A stretch of DNA of 5,134 bases from an uncultured Clostridia bacterium. GTDB taxonomy: Bacteria > Bacillota > Clostridia > Oscillospirales > Acutalibacteraceae. Location: NCBI GenBank assembly GCA_947165615.1, contig CAMVBD010000137.1, positions 1 through 5,134 on the forward strand. The letters run 5' to 3'. Below are positions 4,853-5,134 of the stretch, in pieces. A model generated the notes under the pieces. The model was not told the DNA's origin and did no database searches. It was given only the letters and a program-made list of their open reading frames with translations. A program made the position numbers and the translations under genes. Position 1 is the stretch's first letter, and each line of letters starts with the position of its first letter.

Positions 4853-5134
4853 ATGTTTTGTCCGAACTGCGGCCGGCTTCTCCCGGAAAACGCGAATTTC
4901 TGTCTGAACTGCGGAACGCCCGTCCCAAGGCCCGCCGCCCGTCCGGCGCCCGCGCCGACGCCGACGCAAAAGCCAACCCCCAGACCTGTTCCGGCGCCCG
5001 CCCCGACGCCTGTGCCGACGCCTGTTTTGACCGCAAGGCCCGCGCCCGAAGAGCCGGAGCCGGAAGGAACCGACGCCGAACAGCCGCCGAAAAAGAAAGG
5101 CGTGCTCTCGGCGGCGGCGATCCTGCGTGTGACG
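4853..5134 (+). CDS. Second zinc-ribbon protein with Pro/Thr-rich linker (3' partial)
   Basis: Ninety-four codons are visible, and the frame is open to the right edge. The protein starts MFCPNCGRLLPENANFCLNC, a four-cysteine zinc ribbon (C3, C6, C17, C20). A Pro/Ala/Thr-rich linker (about 25-68) includes PAPAPTPVPTPV. An acidic stretch (EEPEPEGTDAE) and a basic KKK patch (80-82) follow, and GVLSAAAILRV at the edge probably begins a membrane helix. This repeats the order seen in the preceding gene: ribbon, disordered linker, lysines, membrane helix. The two are therefore likely paralogues or at least the same architecture. The ATG at 4853-4855 has AAAGGAGG (4838-4845) seven bases upstream, overlapping the stop codon of the previous gene, so translation is probably coupled and the pair forms one operon. 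The domain beyond the membrane is not visible, and function is unknown. Confidence 0.88.
   Translation, partial: MFCPNCGRLLPENANFCLNCGTPVPRPAARPAPAPTPTQKPTPRPVPAPAPTPVPTPVLTARPAPEEPEPEGTDAEQPPKKKGVLSAAAILRVT
5003..5026 (+). repeat. Short 12-bp tandem repeat in the Pro/Thr-rich linker
   Basis: CCGACGCCTGTG is followed directly by CCGACGCCTGTT, encoding PTPV twice. It lies in the linker of the second zinc-ribbon gene, where related CCGACGCC units also occur upstream. Such in-frame repeats can change linker length by slippage without breaking the gene. Confidence 0.6.

Noticed and set aside
4940..5080. Repetitive CCGACGCC/CCGGCGCCC tract as a CRISPR or noncoding repeat array
   Set aside because: The units are short, irregular and in frame with the second zinc-ribbon gene, encoding a Pro/Thr/Ala linker. 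There is no repeat-spacer pattern.

Overview
This 5.1 kb window looks like chromosomal DNA from a GC-rich Clostridia lineage (Bacillota, probably Oscillospiraceae-like). The reasons are strong AAGGAGG-type ribosome binding sites, a DUF4250 gene, membrane-anchored zinc-ribbon proteins and an XRE regulator fused to membrane segments. All of these are typical of gut Firmicutes. The genus is inference. I see no transposase, integrase, tRNA, rRNA or CRISPR array.

Layout: (1) Positions 1-561 (+) hold the 3' part of an XRE-type helix-turn-helix protein with about four membrane segments. (2) A compact A/T-flanked hairpin at 563-589 sits exactly between two converging stop codons and can terminate transcription in both directions. 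(3) Three minus-strand genes run from about 2286 down to 591: a PfkB-family sugar kinase (probable fructokinase), a 61-residue DUF4250 protein 19 bases downstream, and a 152-residue membrane-anchored protein with its own likely promoter. (4) Positions 2269-2495 are a divergent control region with two back-to-back sigma-A-type promoters, a leader hairpin on the kinase side, and an AT-rich repeat patch between the promoters. (5) From 2496 to the right edge (+) lie two consecutive, probably co-transcribed genes, each beginning with a four-cysteine zinc ribbon. The first is complete (780 residues): zinc ribbon, linker, one membrane helix and a large beta-rich outer domain with a Tyr-rich helical insertion. 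The second is cut by the window edge and has a Pro/Thr-rich linker leading to a probable membrane helix.

How they work together: the sugar kinase and DUF4250 protein probably share a transcript, and the two zinc-ribbon proteins form a separate divergent operon. No transporter or glycosidase is visible that would fix the sugar. The sequence does not show an obvious new defence or mobile system. The points most worth a second look are the sugar kinase start site, where ACG sits where an ATG is expected; its active-site cysteine cluster; and the unexplained zinc-ribbon/outer-domain gene pair.
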